Assembly: GCF_000241345.1 (NCBI RefSeq)
Contig: NZ_BAED01000046.1
Location: forward strand, 124,001-188,000
DNA from: Gordonia amarae NBRC 15530
Lineage (GTDB): Bacteria; Actinomycetota; Actinomycetes; Mycobacteriales; Mycobacteriaceae
DNA length: 64,000 bases
Direction: 5' to 3'
Positions 35,465 to 44,277 of the stretch are shown in pieces. Each line of letters starts with the position of its first letter. Position 1 is the first letter of the stretch. Below the pieces are notes generated by a model. It had not been told where the DNA came from and searched no databases. It saw only the letters and a program-made list of their open reading frames with translations. Position numbers and translations under genes: made by a program.

Positions 35465-36267
35465 ATCGGTAACTCCGTCGTGGACACGAAGGCGTCGCGC
35501 ACCCACACGATGAACTGATCCCACAGTCCGGTGACCAGCGCGAAACCGACGGCGAGCAACATGATGCCGCCGAAGATCTGGATCGCCCGGGCGTGCTCGC
35601 GCAGCCAGCCGAGGCTGCGCAACGCCCACGCCGACGAGAAGGCGAGAATCACGAACGGGATGCCCAGTCCCGCGCAGTAGGCGACGATCAGCAGCACCCC
35701 CTTGGCCGCGGTCGCGCCCTCGGTGCCGCTGGCCGTCGCGATCACCGCCGCCAGTGTCGGCCCCAGGCACGGTGTCCAGCCGAGCGCGAACACCGCGCCG
35801 AGCAGCGGGGCGCCGACGATGTTGGGCAGCCGCCGCGGCGCGAACCGGAACTCGTGCTGCATCATCGGGATAAGGCCGATGAACACCAGCCCCATCACGA
35901 TGGTGACCACCCCGCCGATCCGTTGCAGCAGATCGTGGTTGAGCACGAACGTACTGGTCACGCCCAGCACGGTGGCGGTGGCCGCGACGAACACAACGGT
36001 GAATCCGGCGACGAACAGCCCGGCCGCGATCGCGACCCGGGTGCGGCCGGATTTGGCGGGCTCCCCCACCTTCACCGCGGGCGCCTCCGCCCCGACGAGC
36101 CCGGCCAGATACGACAGGTAGCCCGGCACCAACGGCACCACGCATGGTGAGGCGAACGACACCAGCCCGGCCAGCAGGCACGCGCCGAGCGCCAGCAGCA
36201 GCGGACCGCTCGACACTGTGTCGGCGAAGGTGTCGCCGACGGCGGCCTGCGGGGTGAGTTCGATCAC
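35461..36267 (-). CDS. ccdA: Thiol-disulfide interchange membrane protein CcdA
   Basis: 268 residues with about six membrane segments. Two conserved cysteines sit in 'SFASPCVVPLVPGY' and 'GWTPCLGPTL', the pair that moves reducing equivalents across the membrane. It supplies electrons to the thioredoxin-like protein at 36264, which keeps apocytochrome c thiols reduced. The GTG at 36267 overlaps the previous stop by 4 bases (GTGA), which settles the start against the longer open frame. Confidence 0.92.
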   Translation of the reverse strand: MIELTPQAAVGDTFADTVSSGPLLLALGACLLAGLVSFASPCVVPLVPGYLSYLAGLVGAEAPAVKVGEPAKSGRTRVAIAAGLFVAGFTVVFVAATATVLGVTSTFVLNHDLLQRIGGVVTIVMGLVFIGLIPMMQHEFRFAPRRLPNIVGAPLLGAVFALGWTPCLGPTLAAVIATASGTEGATAAKGVLLIVAYCAGLGIPFVILAFSSAWALRSLGWLREHARAIQIFGGIMLLAVGFALVTGLWDQFIVWVRDAFVSTTELPI

Positions 36268-36899
36268 GGCGCACCCACAGCCGCGGACGGGGCCGGTTCC
36301 TCCGCCGCCACGCGCTTGATCGCCGGGATCAACTCGTCGGTGGTGAGCGACTTGAGAAAGACGACGGCGGGCCGGTGCCTGCGGTCGAGGACGATTGTGG
36401 TGGGCACCACCGAGGTGGGCACCTTCCACGCGGCCAGCGTCGCGCCCGGGAAGTCGTAGATCGACGGATACCGCACCTCGCGGTCGGTGATGAAGTCCTT
36501 CGCCGACTGCCGGTCGTCGCGCAGATTGATCCCGAGGAACTCGACGCCACTGGATTTCGTTTCGGCGTAAGAGGTTTCGAGGGCATCGGCCTCGCCGCGG
36601 CAGGGTCCGCACCAACTGCCCCACACGTTGACCACCACCACCTTGCCCGCGTACCGGGCGTCGGACAGTGACAGCGGGGCGTCGGTCACCACGTCGGGAC
36701 CGGACATTCCGGCGACCGGTCTGCGGTCGGCGGCGGCATAGGTGATGACCGTCTTGCCGCCCGGGGAGACGAACTGGAAGGTGCCGCCCTGGGCGACGGC
36801 ATCGTCACCGGTGCCGCACCCGGCCAGCGCACCCACGGCCAGCAGGACCGACACCACCAGCGCGGCAACCCGGCCGGCGCGACGAGACTGAACGTGCAT
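36264..36899 (-). CDS. Thioredoxin-like lipoprotein for cytochrome c maturation (ResA/CcsX type)
   Basis: 211 residues. A lipoprotein signal ends in 'VGALAGC'. The thioredoxin fold has the active site 'VWGSWCGPCRGEADALE' and cis-Pro region 'VPTSVVPTTIVLDR'. It is the extracytoplasmic reductant of CXXCH motifs, recharged by CcdA. The ATG at 36899 has GAGAGAG upstream; a GTG at 36917 is less likely because it puts six extra residues before the basic n-region. The start lies inside the end of the phosphatase gene, or just outside it, depending on choice. Confidence 0.9.
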   Translation of the reverse strand: MHVQSRRAGRVAALVVSVLLAVGALAGCGTGDDAVAQGGTFQFVSPGGKTVITYAAADRRPVAGMSGPDVVTDAPLSLSDARYAGKVVVVNVWGSWCGPCRGEADALETSYAETKSSGVEFLGINLRDDRQSAKDFITDREVRYPSIYDFPGATLAAWKVPTSVVPTTIVLDRRHRPAVVFLKSLTTDELIPAIKRVAAEEPAPSAAVGAP

Positions 36900-36909
36900 G
36901 AAAACTCTC

Positions 36910-37536
36910 TCAGGCACCCGTCACCAGCGGATCCGACGCTCCCGCCGGCTCGGAGTACACGATGTCGACGAGCGCGTCGTCGTCGTAGATGAGGCTGGTC
37001 AGCGATGCCAGTGAGCACTGCCGGCGGCGCGGATCGTGCCACAGCCTGCTGCCTTCGAGGAACCGGCGCAGCGTGTACACGGGCAGCTGGTGGCTCACGC
37101 ACACCACCTCGTGACCGCGGGCGGCGTCACGCGCCGTGGTGGCCGCGGCCAGCATGCGGTGCGCGAGCTGGATGTACGGCTCGCCCCACGACGGCGTGAA
37201 CGGGTCGCGCAGCTTGGGCCAGTGCCGCGGCTTGCCCAGCGCACCGCCGCCCACCGACACCTTGAGTCCCTCGAAGACGTTGTCGGCCTCGATGAGTTCG
37301 TCGTTGGTGGTGATCGTCAGTCCGTGCGCGGCGGCGATCGGGGCGGCCGTCTCCTGCGCCCGCTGCAGCGGTGAGGCGAACACGGCGGCGATGTCGTGGT
37401 CGGCGAGCGCGTCGGCCACCTTGCGGGCCTGGACCCGGCCGGTGTCGGACAGCCGGAACCCGGGCAGCCTGCCGTACAGCACCCCCTCGGGGTTGTGCAC
37501 CTCACCGTGGCGCATCATGTGGACAACGGTGTACAT
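36910..37536 (-). CDS. Histidine phosphatase family protein
   Basis: 208 residues with the phosphoglycerate mutase-like fold. The catalytic RHG motif is in 'VVHMMRHGEVHNPEG', the acid in 'DELIEADNVFEGLKV', and the second His in 'EVVCVSHQLPVYTLRRFL'. The M. tuberculosis counterpart sits in the same place (Rv0525). The substrate is unknown. Its ATG follows the hemL stop codon with no gap, so expression with hemL and the ccs genes is likely coupled. Confidence 0.88.
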   Translation of the reverse strand: MYTVVHMMRHGEVHNPEGVLYGRLPGFRLSDTGRVQARKVADALADHDIAAVFASPLQRAQETAAPIAAAHGLTITTNDELIEADNVFEGLKVSVGGGALGKPRHWPKLRDPFTPSWGEPYIQLAHRMLAAATTARDAARGHEVVCVSHQLPVYTLRRFLEGSRLWHDPRRRQCSLASLTSLIYDDDALVDIVYSEPAGASDPLVTGA

Positions 37537-38868
37537 CTAGTTCCCCCTGGGGTCGGTGGCCGCGGCGGCAGCGGCGGCGGCCGCGGGCAGTGCCGCGGCG
37601 ATGGTGGCGAACGCGTCGTCGTCGAGGGCCGCGGACACGAACCACGCCTCGAACGCACTCGGCGGCGGGTACACGCCCCCGTCGAGCAGCGCATGGAAGA
37701 ACGGCGCGAACCGGAACGTCTCGGTCGCCTTGACGGCTTCGTAGTCGGTCACCGCGTCAGGTGACGACGTGAAGAAGACGCTGAGCAGGTTACCCGCCTT
37801 CTGCACCCGGTGCGCCACGCCCGCGGCGGTCAGCGACTCGGTGAGCAGCGCCGCGAGCCGGTCGGCGTTGGCATCGAGTGCCTCGTACACAGCGGCGTCG
37901 GCGTGGCGCAGCGTCGCCAGGCCCGCGGCCACCGCCACCGGATTCCCCGACAGCGTGCCCGCCTGGTACACCGGCCCCGACGGCGCCAGATGCGCCATGA
38001 TCTCGCGGCGGCCGCCGAACGCGGCGGCCGGCAGGCCACCGCTCATCACCTTGCCGAACGTGTACAGGTCACCGGCCACGCCCTCGAGGCCGTACCAGCC
38101 GGCCGGGCTGACCCGGAAACCCGTCATCACCTCGTCGAGGATCAGCAGCGCACCATGCCTGCGCGTCAGCTCACGCAGGCCCGCGTTGAACCCGTCGACC
38201 GGCGCGACCGCACCCATGTTGCCTGCGGCGGCCTCGGTGATGACGGCCGCGATCTGGCCGTCGTACTCCTCGAACGCGGCCGCGACAGCGGTCAGGTCGT
38301 TGTACGGCAGCACGATCGTGTCATGCGCCGAGGCACCGGTTACGCCGGGCGAGGTGGGCAGGCCGAGCGTCGCGACCCCCGACCCGGCATCGGCGAGCAG
38401 TGCGTCGACGTGACCGTGGTAGCAGCCGGAGAATTTGATGATCTTGCCGCGGCCGGTGTAGCCGCGCGCCAGCCGGATCGCCGACATGGTGGCCTCGGTG
38501 CCCGAGTTCACCAGCCGCACCTGCTCGACGGGATCGACGCGGGCGATCAGTTCCTCGGCCAGCTCCACCTCGGCCTCGGTGGGAGCGCCGAACGACAGTC
38601 CGATGCTCGCCGCCCGCTGCACCGCCTCGACGACCGCCGGGTGCGCGTGCCCCAGGATCATCGGCCCCCACGACGCCACCAGGTCGACGTAGCTGTTGCC
38701 GTCCGCGTCGTTGAGGGTGCAGCCCGAGGCGCTGGTGATGAAGCGCGGGGTGCCGCCGACCGCGGAGAACGCCCGCACCGGCGAGTTCACGCCGCCGGGG
38801 ATCGCGTGAGCCGCACGTTCGAAAAGCGCTGCGGAGTGGGTGGCAGTAGAGGCTACGGGGCGGGTCAC
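37537..38868 (-). CDS. hemL: Glutamate-1-semialdehyde 2,1-aminomutase
   Basis: 443 residues, normal for the family. '[19 protein letters not shown]' starts the protein, '[22 protein letters not shown]' binds PLP phosphate, '[11 protein letters not shown]' holds the ring Asp and '[18 protein letters not shown]' the PLP lysine. It makes 5-aminolevulinate from glutamate-1-semialdehyde, the step after HemA (encoded at 54847). The C-terminus has an Ala-rich tail. The start is a GTG at 38868 without a strong ribosome binding site. Confidence 0.94.
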   Translation of the reverse strand: MTRPVASTATHSAALFERAAHAIPGGVNSPVRAFSAVGGTPRFITSASGCTLNDADGNSYVDLVASWGPMILGHAHPAVVEAVQRAASIGLSFGAPTEAEVELAEELIARVDPVEQVRLVNSGTEATMSAIRLARGYTGRGKIIKFSGCYHGHVDALLADAGSGVATLGLPTSPGVTGASAHDTIVLPYNDLTAVAAAFEEYDGQIAAVITEAAAGNMGAVAPVDGFNAGLRELTRRHGALLILDEVMTGFRVSPAGWYGLEGVAGDLYTFGKVMSGGLPAAAFGGRREIMAHLAPSGPVYQAGTLSGNPVAVAAGLATLRHADAAVYEALDANADRLAALLTESLTAAGVAHRVQKAGNLLSVFFTSSPDAVTDYEAVKATETFRFAPFFHALLDGGVYPPPSAFEAWFVSAALDDDAFATIAAALPAAAAAAAAATDPRGN

Positions 38869-38947
38869 GATGACCAGTGTTCCAAACCAAACACCTCACG
38901 TGCCAATCCTGATGGTGCCAAGGGTGCCGGCGGTGCGGAATGCGCTT

Positions 38948-40633
38948 CTAATTCCCGGCGGTGATCTTGTTTTCCTGTTCGGGGCAGTAGACGGCAATTC
39001 CGGCGCCGACGATGGTGCCCTTCTGGGTCGGGTCGTTGCCCATGCTGAGGTTGAGCGCGACGTCGAGGAAGGTCTTGCCGCCCCGGATGTCGGTGCAGGC
39101 CTGCTTGGCGGTGGAGATGTACTTGGCGTCGTTGCCGTTGACGGCGATGCCCGAGGATTCGAGCGTCTTGATGAAGATGCTGTCCTTCTGCTGGTCGGAC
39201 AGGCCCAGTCCGGTCGACGTCGTCGGCGTCGTGGTGGTTGTGGTGGTCTCGGTCGTGCTCGTCGTGGTGTCGGACGTCGTGGTATCCGACGTCGTGGTGC
39301 TGGAGGTGGTGGTGTTTCCCGCGGTGGTGGTGTCGCCGTCGTCGCTGCCGGACTTCTTGGCGACGATGACGACGAGCGCGACGATGATCACCAGGACCGC
39401 CGCGACGGCGATGCCGGCCAGGATCTTGGTCTGCTTGGCGGAGTCGCCCTTGGGTCCGGCGGGACCGCCCTGCGGTGTCGACCCATGCGGCCCCGACGGC
39501 GTGCCGTAGGCGCCGTACGGGCTCTGCTGGGGACCACTAGGCTGGCCGGGCCCGAACGCGCCGAGCGGCACCGGACCCGACGGGACCGGATTGTTGGGAG
39601 CGGACGTGGGATGGCCGGGTTGCCCCTGGCTATGCGGGCCAGAGTTCTGCAATCCCGGGTTCTGCAATCCCGGGTTCTGGGGCCCCGAGTGCGGGGGCAC
39701 CGGGTTGGCCGGGCCGGACGGCCAGGAACCGGGCCGGGCGGTCGGCCCGGGTGTCGGAAACGGGGCCGGGGCGGCGTATCCGGGCCGCTGACCACCCTGG
39801 GCGCTGCTCTGGGCCACCTGCAGCGCACGGGTCAGCGCGGCCGCGAACGAGCGGCAGTCGGCGAAGCGGCGCGCCGGATCCTTGGCCAGCGCCGTGTCGA
39901 ACACCGAGTCGAGGGCGGCGAGGTCGGGCCGCACCGAGCTGACGCGGGGCACTGGCTGGGTGGCGTGCGCCATCATCATCGCCGGCGCGGTGTCACCGGA
40001 GAACGGGGTGGTGCCGGTGATCAGCTGGTAGGTGGTGCAGGCCAGCGCGTACTGGTCCGACCGCGGACCCGCGGGCTTGCCGGAGACCACCTCGGGGGCC
40101 AGGTAGGCCATTGTGCCGACCACCATGTTGGCGGCGGTCATCGAGGTGGCGTCGGTGACCAGCTTGGCGATACCGAAGTCGAGGACCACCACCTCGTCGA
40201 TCTGTTTGGTGTCCGGGTCCCGGGTGACGACGATGTTGGCAGGCTTGATGTCGCGGTGGATGACGTTCTTGCGGTGCGCGTAGTCGAGGGCGTCGGCAAC
40301 CTTGGTGGCGACGGTCCCGATCTCGGGCAGGGTCAGCCGTTCGGTGGCCAGGTCGCGGCCGTCGATGTAGGACATCGTGAACCACGGCGAACCGTCGACG
40401 ACGCCGTAGCCGTGGACGGTGATGATGTTGGGGTGGTTGAGGGCGGCGGCGGTCTTGGCCTCCGCGGTGAAGCGTCGCTCGAATTCGGGGTCCCCGCTGA
40501 CGGAGATGACCTTCATCGCCTCGCGGCGGCCCAGGTGCGGGTGTTCGACCACGTACACCTGTCCCATTCCGCCCTGACCGAGCTTGGACAGCACGGTGTA
40601 TCCGGCGAACTCTGAACCCGGTTGCAACGCCAT
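38948..40633 (-). CDS. Transmembrane Ser/Thr protein kinase with extracellular DUF732 domain
   Basis: 561 residues. A Hanks-type kinase fills residues 1-270: glycine loop '[15 protein letters not shown]', Lys41, '[11 protein letters not shown]', 'LDFGIAKLV' and 'GTMAYLAPE'. A Pro/Gly-rich juxtamembrane linker follows, then one membrane helix ('[21 protein letters not shown]'), a Thr-rich stalk and a C-terminal DUF732 domain with two cysteines ('[15 protein letters not shown]' and 'YCPEQENKI'). The ATG at 40633 has GGGGAGA upstream. Two secreted DUF732 proteins lie upstream on the same strand (40741, 41358). The domain is expected outside the cell, where it could sense a ligand or those proteins. 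Confidence 0.88.
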   Translation of the reverse strand: MALQPGSEFAGYTVLSKLGQGGMGQVYVVEHPHLGRREAMKVISVSGDPEFERRFTAEAKTAAALNHPNIITVHGYGVVDGSPWFTMSYIDGRDLATERLTLPEIGTVATKVADALDYAHRKNVIHRDIKPANIVVTRDPDTKQIDEVVVLDFGIAKLVTDATSMTAANMVVGTMAYLAPEVVSGKPAGPRSDQYALACTTYQLITGTTPFSGDTAPAMMMAHATQPVPRVSSVRPDLAALDSVFDTALAKDPARRFADCRSFAAALTRALQVAQSSAQGGQRPGYAAPAPFPTPGPTARPGSWPSGPANPVPPHSGPQNPGLQNPGLQNSGPHSQGQPGHPTSAPNNPVPSGPVPLGAFGPGQPSGPQQSPYGAYGTPSGPHGSTPQGGPAGPKGDSAKQTKILAGIAVAAVLVIIVALVVIVAKKSGSDDGDTTTAGNTTTSSTTTSDTTTSDTTTSTTETTTTTTTPTTSTGLGLSDQQKDSIFIKTLESSGIAVNGNDAKYISTAKQACTDIRGGKTFLDVALNLSMGNDPTQKGTIVGAGIAVYCPEQENKITAGN

Positions 40634-40740
40634 CGATCTCCCCTGATTTACTCCGTCCGGCACATCCGCGCCGGATTACCCACTTGCAATGAAAGTTCTT
40701 CTCGCCGAACAGTTCTCAACTGATCAGAGGAGCACGGCCC

Positions 40741-41238
40741 TCAACCGCCCGCGGAGATCTTTGACTGCTGATCGGGACAGAACACGCCGATCGCGGCCCC
40801 GATGAGCGACCCCGCGGACACCGGGCCCAGGCCCAGCGAATTGTTGAGTGCGACGTCGATGAAGGATTTCCCGCCACGGATGTCGGTGCAGGCCTGCCTG
40901 CCCACCGCGATGTACCGGGCTTCGTCCGGCACGGCCACGTTGAGCTGTTTGAGCGTCCGCAGGAAGACCTCGTTCTCCTTCTCCACCGACAGCCCACGGC
41001 CGCTGCTGCCCGGCGAGTCGCCGCCCGACGTATCGGGGCTTGACGTCTGCGGAGCCGACGTCTCTGTGGTCGTCGTGTCCGGGGTGCTCGAGTCCGGGGT
41101 TGCCGTGTCGGTGGTCGAGGTCGTCGCCCGGGTGTCGTCACCGGCGACGGGCGTGCCATCGGTGGTACAGCCCCCGAACACCAGCACGGCACCGAAAACG
41201 GTCGGCAGCAGACTCCAGCGGATGCTTCGTCGGGTCAT
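40741..41238 (-). CDS. DUF732 lipoprotein
   Basis: 165 residues. The signal peptide ends in 'VLVFGGC' (lipobox), then a Thr/Ser/Pro-rich linker of about 60 residues and a DUF732 domain: '[22 protein letters not shown]' and 'GVFCPDQQSKIS'. The domain is very similar to the sensor end of the adjacent kinase; both share the stretch 'ACTDIRGGK'. It should be lipid-anchored on the outer face of the membrane. Role unknown. It is about 100 bases upstream of the kinase gene on the same strand. Confidence 0.82.
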   Translation of the reverse strand: MTRRSIRWSLLPTVFGAVLVFGGCTTDGTPVAGDDTRATTSTTDTATPDSSTPDTTTTETSAPQTSSPDTSGGDSPGSSGRGLSVEKENEVFLRTLKQLNVAVPDEARYIAVGRQACTDIRGGKSFIDVALNNSLGLGPVSAGSLIGAAIGVFCPDQQSKISAGG

Positions 41239-41357
41239 GAGATGCGTCTTCCTTTGATATGGAGTTGCCGTGCTGCCAATGGGTAGTAGCTGACGATACC
41301 CGTCTTACCGGGGGCGTCGGCTAGTCGACCGACAGCTCGGCGCACCGGAAACCGGTG

Positions 41358-41756
41358 TCAGCCGGTCGCCATCTTGACCTGCTGATCGGGACAGTAGGCG
41401 GCGATGCCCGCACTGGCAACCTTGGCATTGCCGTCCTCGTCGAGTCCGACGTCCAGGGCAGATCGGGCATCGGTGAAGGAGGTGCCCGCCACCATCGCCT
41501 CGCACAGTTTCACCGCCGCCGTCACGAATCGGGGCTTGTCGGTCACCTTCACTCCCGCGATATCGAGCATCGAGAAGAAAGTGGAGTCCTTGACCTGGTT
41601 GCCTGCCGACGACTCGCTCGCCGAGGCCACGGACGACGCCGAGGCCGCCGCGTCCTCGGCGGTATCACCGTCGCACGCGCTCACCACGAACAACGTCGCC
41701 GCCGCCAGCGGCAGGACGGCCGCCCTGACCGCCTTCCGCGTCAGATGGGTACGCAT
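41358..41756 (-). CDS. Secreted or lipid-anchored DUF732 protein
   Basis: 132 residues. The signal peptide ends in 'FVVSACDGD', a plausible lipobox. A short Ala/Ser linker precedes a DUF732 domain with the same two cysteines ('KLCEAMVAGTSFTDARSAL' and 'YCPDQQVKMATG'), more diverged than the other two copies. The ATG at 41756 has AAGGAG upstream; the open frame extends to 41858 but only adds unconserved residues. It completes a run of three DUF732-bearing genes. Confidence 0.8.
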   Translation of the reverse strand: MRTHLTRKAVRAAVLPLAAATLFVVSACDGDTAEDAAASASSVASASESSAGNQVKDSTFFSMLDIAGVKVTDKPRFVTAAVKLCEAMVAGTSFTDARSALDVGLDEDGNAKVASAGIAAYCPDQQVKMATG

Positions 41757-41909
41757 CAGGTGTGCTCCTTCGCCGCATCGCTTCCCCCGGGACCACCCCG
41801 CGAAAACGGGGCGCCTGTCACGGCCACACACCTTAGCCCGCGACACTCCGGGCGCCACAACGGCGTTTCACTTCTACACGGTACTAAAACCGCACGTTGC
41901 CGACGCGGA

Positions 41910-42815
41910 TCAGCCGCCGGATCGGCGATTCAGGGCGGCCAGGACCTGCTCGGCGATGGCCCGCTGCCCGGCCGCGTTGGGGTGCAGACCACCGAACAGG
42001 TTCGCCGACGCCGACCGGTTGCTCTGCGGCTCGACCCACCGCACCCCCTCGGGCGCGCAGGCGTCGTGGCCGTCGGAGACCTTCGACATGTCGACGTAGG
42101 TCACGCCGGCCTTCGCTGCGGCCCGGGACACCGCGGAGTTGAGCCGCGTCTGGAGTTCCCGCATGAACGGCACGTCACCCTCGGCGATCGGCATGTCCGG
42201 GTAGCAGCCGCCCGTGGCGGGCATGATCCACGGGTAGCCGATGATGAGGATGTCGGCGTTCGGGGCGCGCTCGCGGATCTCCCGCAGGCCGCCGACAAGC
42301 GCCGGATAGGTCTCGGCGTCGATGGGCCCGAGCAACCCGGCACCGGCCCCGTCCGTGCACGGCGACCCCGAGGGGTCGGTCTTCGCGGCCTTTCCGCACA
42401 CGCTGACCGACGTCCCGAAGGTGCCGTTGTCGTTACCGCCGAGCATCAGGGTCACCAGGCCCGTCTCGTCCGACAGCGCGTCGAGTTGTGGTGGCACGCC
42501 GTCGTATTGGGCGGTGTCCAGGTGCTTCGTGGTGGCCCGGGCGCAACTGACGTCGGTCAGCACCCGCCCGGTCCGGGCCGCCACGATCCGCGCGTAATCA
42601 CCCGCCGACCGTTGACAGAAGAACGGCGAATCCTGTTGCAGCGGATCAACTCCCGTCCCCGACGCATAACTGTCGCCGAGGTTCACATACTCCTGCCCGG
42701 CCGCCTGCGCCGGCGGCCGGGGCGGTTCGGGATCACTTCCGCAGGCAGCGACGACAAGCAACACACCGAGGAGAGCGACGACCAGCCGCCCGGAAACCTC
42801 ACGATTCAGGCCCAT
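41910..42815 (-). CDS. SGNH/GDSL hydrolase lipoprotein
   Basis: 301 residues. The signal peptide ends in 'LLVVAACGSD'. The block I motif is 'YVNLGDSYASGTG' (Ser nucleophile), block III 'LMLGGNDNGT' and block V 'GGLHPNAAGQ' (catalytic His), so the active site is complete. Such enzymes cleave esters of lipids or polysaccharides; the M. tuberculosis gene in a similar place (Rv0518) is a possible counterpart. It is likely exposed outside the membrane. No operon partner is evident. Confidence 0.87.
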   Translation of the reverse strand: MGLNREVSGRLVVALLGVLLVVAACGSDPEPPRPPAQAAGQEYVNLGDSYASGTGVDPLQQDSPFFCQRSAGDYARIVAARTGRVLTDVSCARATTKHLDTAQYDGVPPQLDALSDETGLVTLMLGGNDNGTFGTSVSVCGKAAKTDPSGSPCTDGAGAGLLGPIDAETYPALVGGLREIRERAPNADILIIGYPWIMPATGGCYPDMPIAEGDVPFMRELQTRLNSAVSRAAAKAGVTYVDMSKVSDGHDACAPEGVRWVEPQSNRSASANLFGGLHPNAAGQRAIAEQVLAALNRRSGG

Positions 42816-42845
42816 GCCAAAGCAACCCCGAATCTTGGTCGCGCT

Positions 42846-42951
42846 GTGAGATGGGAATGAGCCGCCCGCGTCTGGACGACCGAGTGAGCGGGGAGCCTGC
42901 GACCCCGAACGAGGGAGGAAGACGCGGGCTTTGGGCTCATTCCCATCTCAC
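42846..42951. repeat. Long dyad repeat element with 18-bp perfect arms
   Basis: The arm GTGAGATGGGAATGAGCC (42846-42863) pairs with 42934-42951; after a small bulge CCCGCGTCT (42865-42873) pairs with 42920-42928. The loop contains GGGAGCCTGCGACC, also present in the element at 32202-32315. It lies between fadE25 and the SGNH gene, both on the minus strand, and may end the fadE25 transcript. Confidence 0.8.
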
Positions 42952-42967
42952 AGCTCAATTCAACAGC

Positions 42968-44137
42968 TCACTTGAGCAGAGCACGGCTCATGACGACTCG
43001 CTGAATCTGGTTGGTGCCCTCGTAGATCTGGGTGATCTTGGCGTCGCGCATCATCCGCTCGACCGGGAAGTCGCGGGTGTAGCCGGCACCGCCGAAGAGC
43101 TGCACGGCGTCGGTGGTGACCTCCATCGCGACGTCGGAGGCGAAGCACTTGGATGCCGAGGAGATGAATCCGAGGTTTTTCTCACCCTTTTCGGCGCGGG
43201 CTGCCGATGAGTACACCATGAGGCGGGCGGCTTCGACCTTCATCGCCATGTCGGCGATCATGAATTCGACGCCCTGGAAGCTGCTGATGGTCTTGCCGAA
43301 CTGCTTGCGCTCCTTGACGTAGGCGATGGCCTTGTCGAGGGCACCCTGGGCGATGCCGACGGCCTGGGCGCCGATGGTGGGGCGAGTGTGGTCGAGGGTC
43401 TGCAGCGCGGTCTTGAAGCCGGTGCCCTCGTCGCCGATGATGCGGTCGGCGGGGATGGTGCAGTCCTCGAAGTAGAGTTCGGCGGTCGGCGAGCCCTTGA
43501 TGCCGAGCTTCTTCTCCAGCGGGCCGACGGTGAAGCCGGGGTCGTCCTTGTGGACCATGAACGCGGAGATGCCGTTGGCGCGCTTCTCGGGGTCGGTGAC
43601 GGCCATGACGGTGTACCAGGTGGATTCGCCGCCGTTGGTGATCCAGCACTTGCTGCCGTTGATGACCCAGTTGTTGCCGTCGAGGCGGGCACGGGTCTTC
43701 ATCGACGCGGCGTCGGAGCCGGCCTCGCGCTCGGACAGCGCGTAGGAGGCCATGGCCTCACCGGCGGCAAGGCCGGGCAGGACCTGCTTCTTGAGGTCGT
43801 CGGAGCCGTTGAGGATCAGGCCCATGGTGCCGAGCTTGTTGACCGCCGGGATCAGCGACGACGACGCGCACACGCGGGCCACTTCTTCGATGACGATGCA
43901 GGCGGCCACGGAGTCGGCGCCCTGGCCGTCGTATTCCTCGGGGACGTGGACGGCGTTGAAGCCGTTGGCGACCAGCGAGGTGAGGGCTTCCTTGGGGAAA
44001 CGGGCCTTCTCGTCGACGTCGGCGGCGTAGGGCTCGATGTCCTTCTCGGCGAGGGCGCGGATGGCCTCGCGGAGGGCCACGTGCTCTTCGGGCAGCTGGA
44101 ACAGGTCAAAGTCGGGGTTGCCGAAACCCATGGTCAC
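42968..44137 (-). CDS. fadE25: Acyl-CoA dehydrogenase FadE25-like
   Basis: 389 residues. FAD-binding 'ASYALSEREAGSDAASM' and 'KCWITNGGESTWYTVMAV', C-terminal 'QLFGGAGYTRDFPVERMMRDAKITQIYEGTNQIQ' with the catalytic Glu in YEGTN. Extended stretches match the mycobacterial FadE25 (Rv3274c) as I remember it. It oxidises acyl-CoA in fatty acid beta-oxidation. The upstream region holds two GGCACnnnGTGCC-type palindromes (44158, 44198), so a TetR-type repressor probably controls it; the TetR gene at 44278 is the first candidate. Confidence 0.92.
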   Translation of the reverse strand: MTMGFGNPDFDLFQLPEEHVALREAIRALAEKDIEPYAADVDEKARFPKEALTSLVANGFNAVHVPEEYDGQGADSVAACIVIEEVARVCASSSLIPAVNKLGTMGLILNGSDDLKKQVLPGLAAGEAMASYALSEREAGSDAASMKTRARLDGNNWVINGSKCWITNGGESTWYTVMAVTDPEKRANGISAFMVHKDDPGFTVGPLEKKLGIKGSPTAELYFEDCTIPADRIIGDEGTGFKTALQTLDHTRPTIGAQAVGIAQGALDKAIAYVKERKQFGKTISSFQGVEFMIADMAMKVEAARLMVYSSAARAEKGEKNLGFISSASKCFASDVAMEVTTDAVQLFGGAGYTRDFPVERMMRDAKITQIYEGTNQIQRVVMSRALLK

Positions 44138-44157
44138 TCCTTGTGGGGTTATGCAAT

Positions 44158-44210
44158 GACACCGCGTGCCATCAAATCAACTTTTCCAGTTGAACACGGC
44201 ACCGAGTGCC
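44158..44210. promoter_or_regulatory. Two palindromic operator-like sites upstream of fadE25
   Basis: GACACCGCGTGCC (44158-44170) and GGCACCGAGTGCC (44198-44210) have centres exactly 40 bases apart, about four helical turns. The second is a full GGCAC-N3-GTGCC palindrome. They lie 21-73 bases above the fadE25 start and are good candidates for a TetR-type repressor. Confidence 0.55.
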
Positions 44211-44277
44211 ATGTCAACGGATACTGGCCTGCTCACATTGTGCGCGCCGAGCCGCTCCCGGGTGGCGCAATCGCACC

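Noticed and set aside
32609-35518. A 969-codon open frame on the plus strand
   Set aside because: Antisense to ccsB and resB, whose products have clear family motifs.
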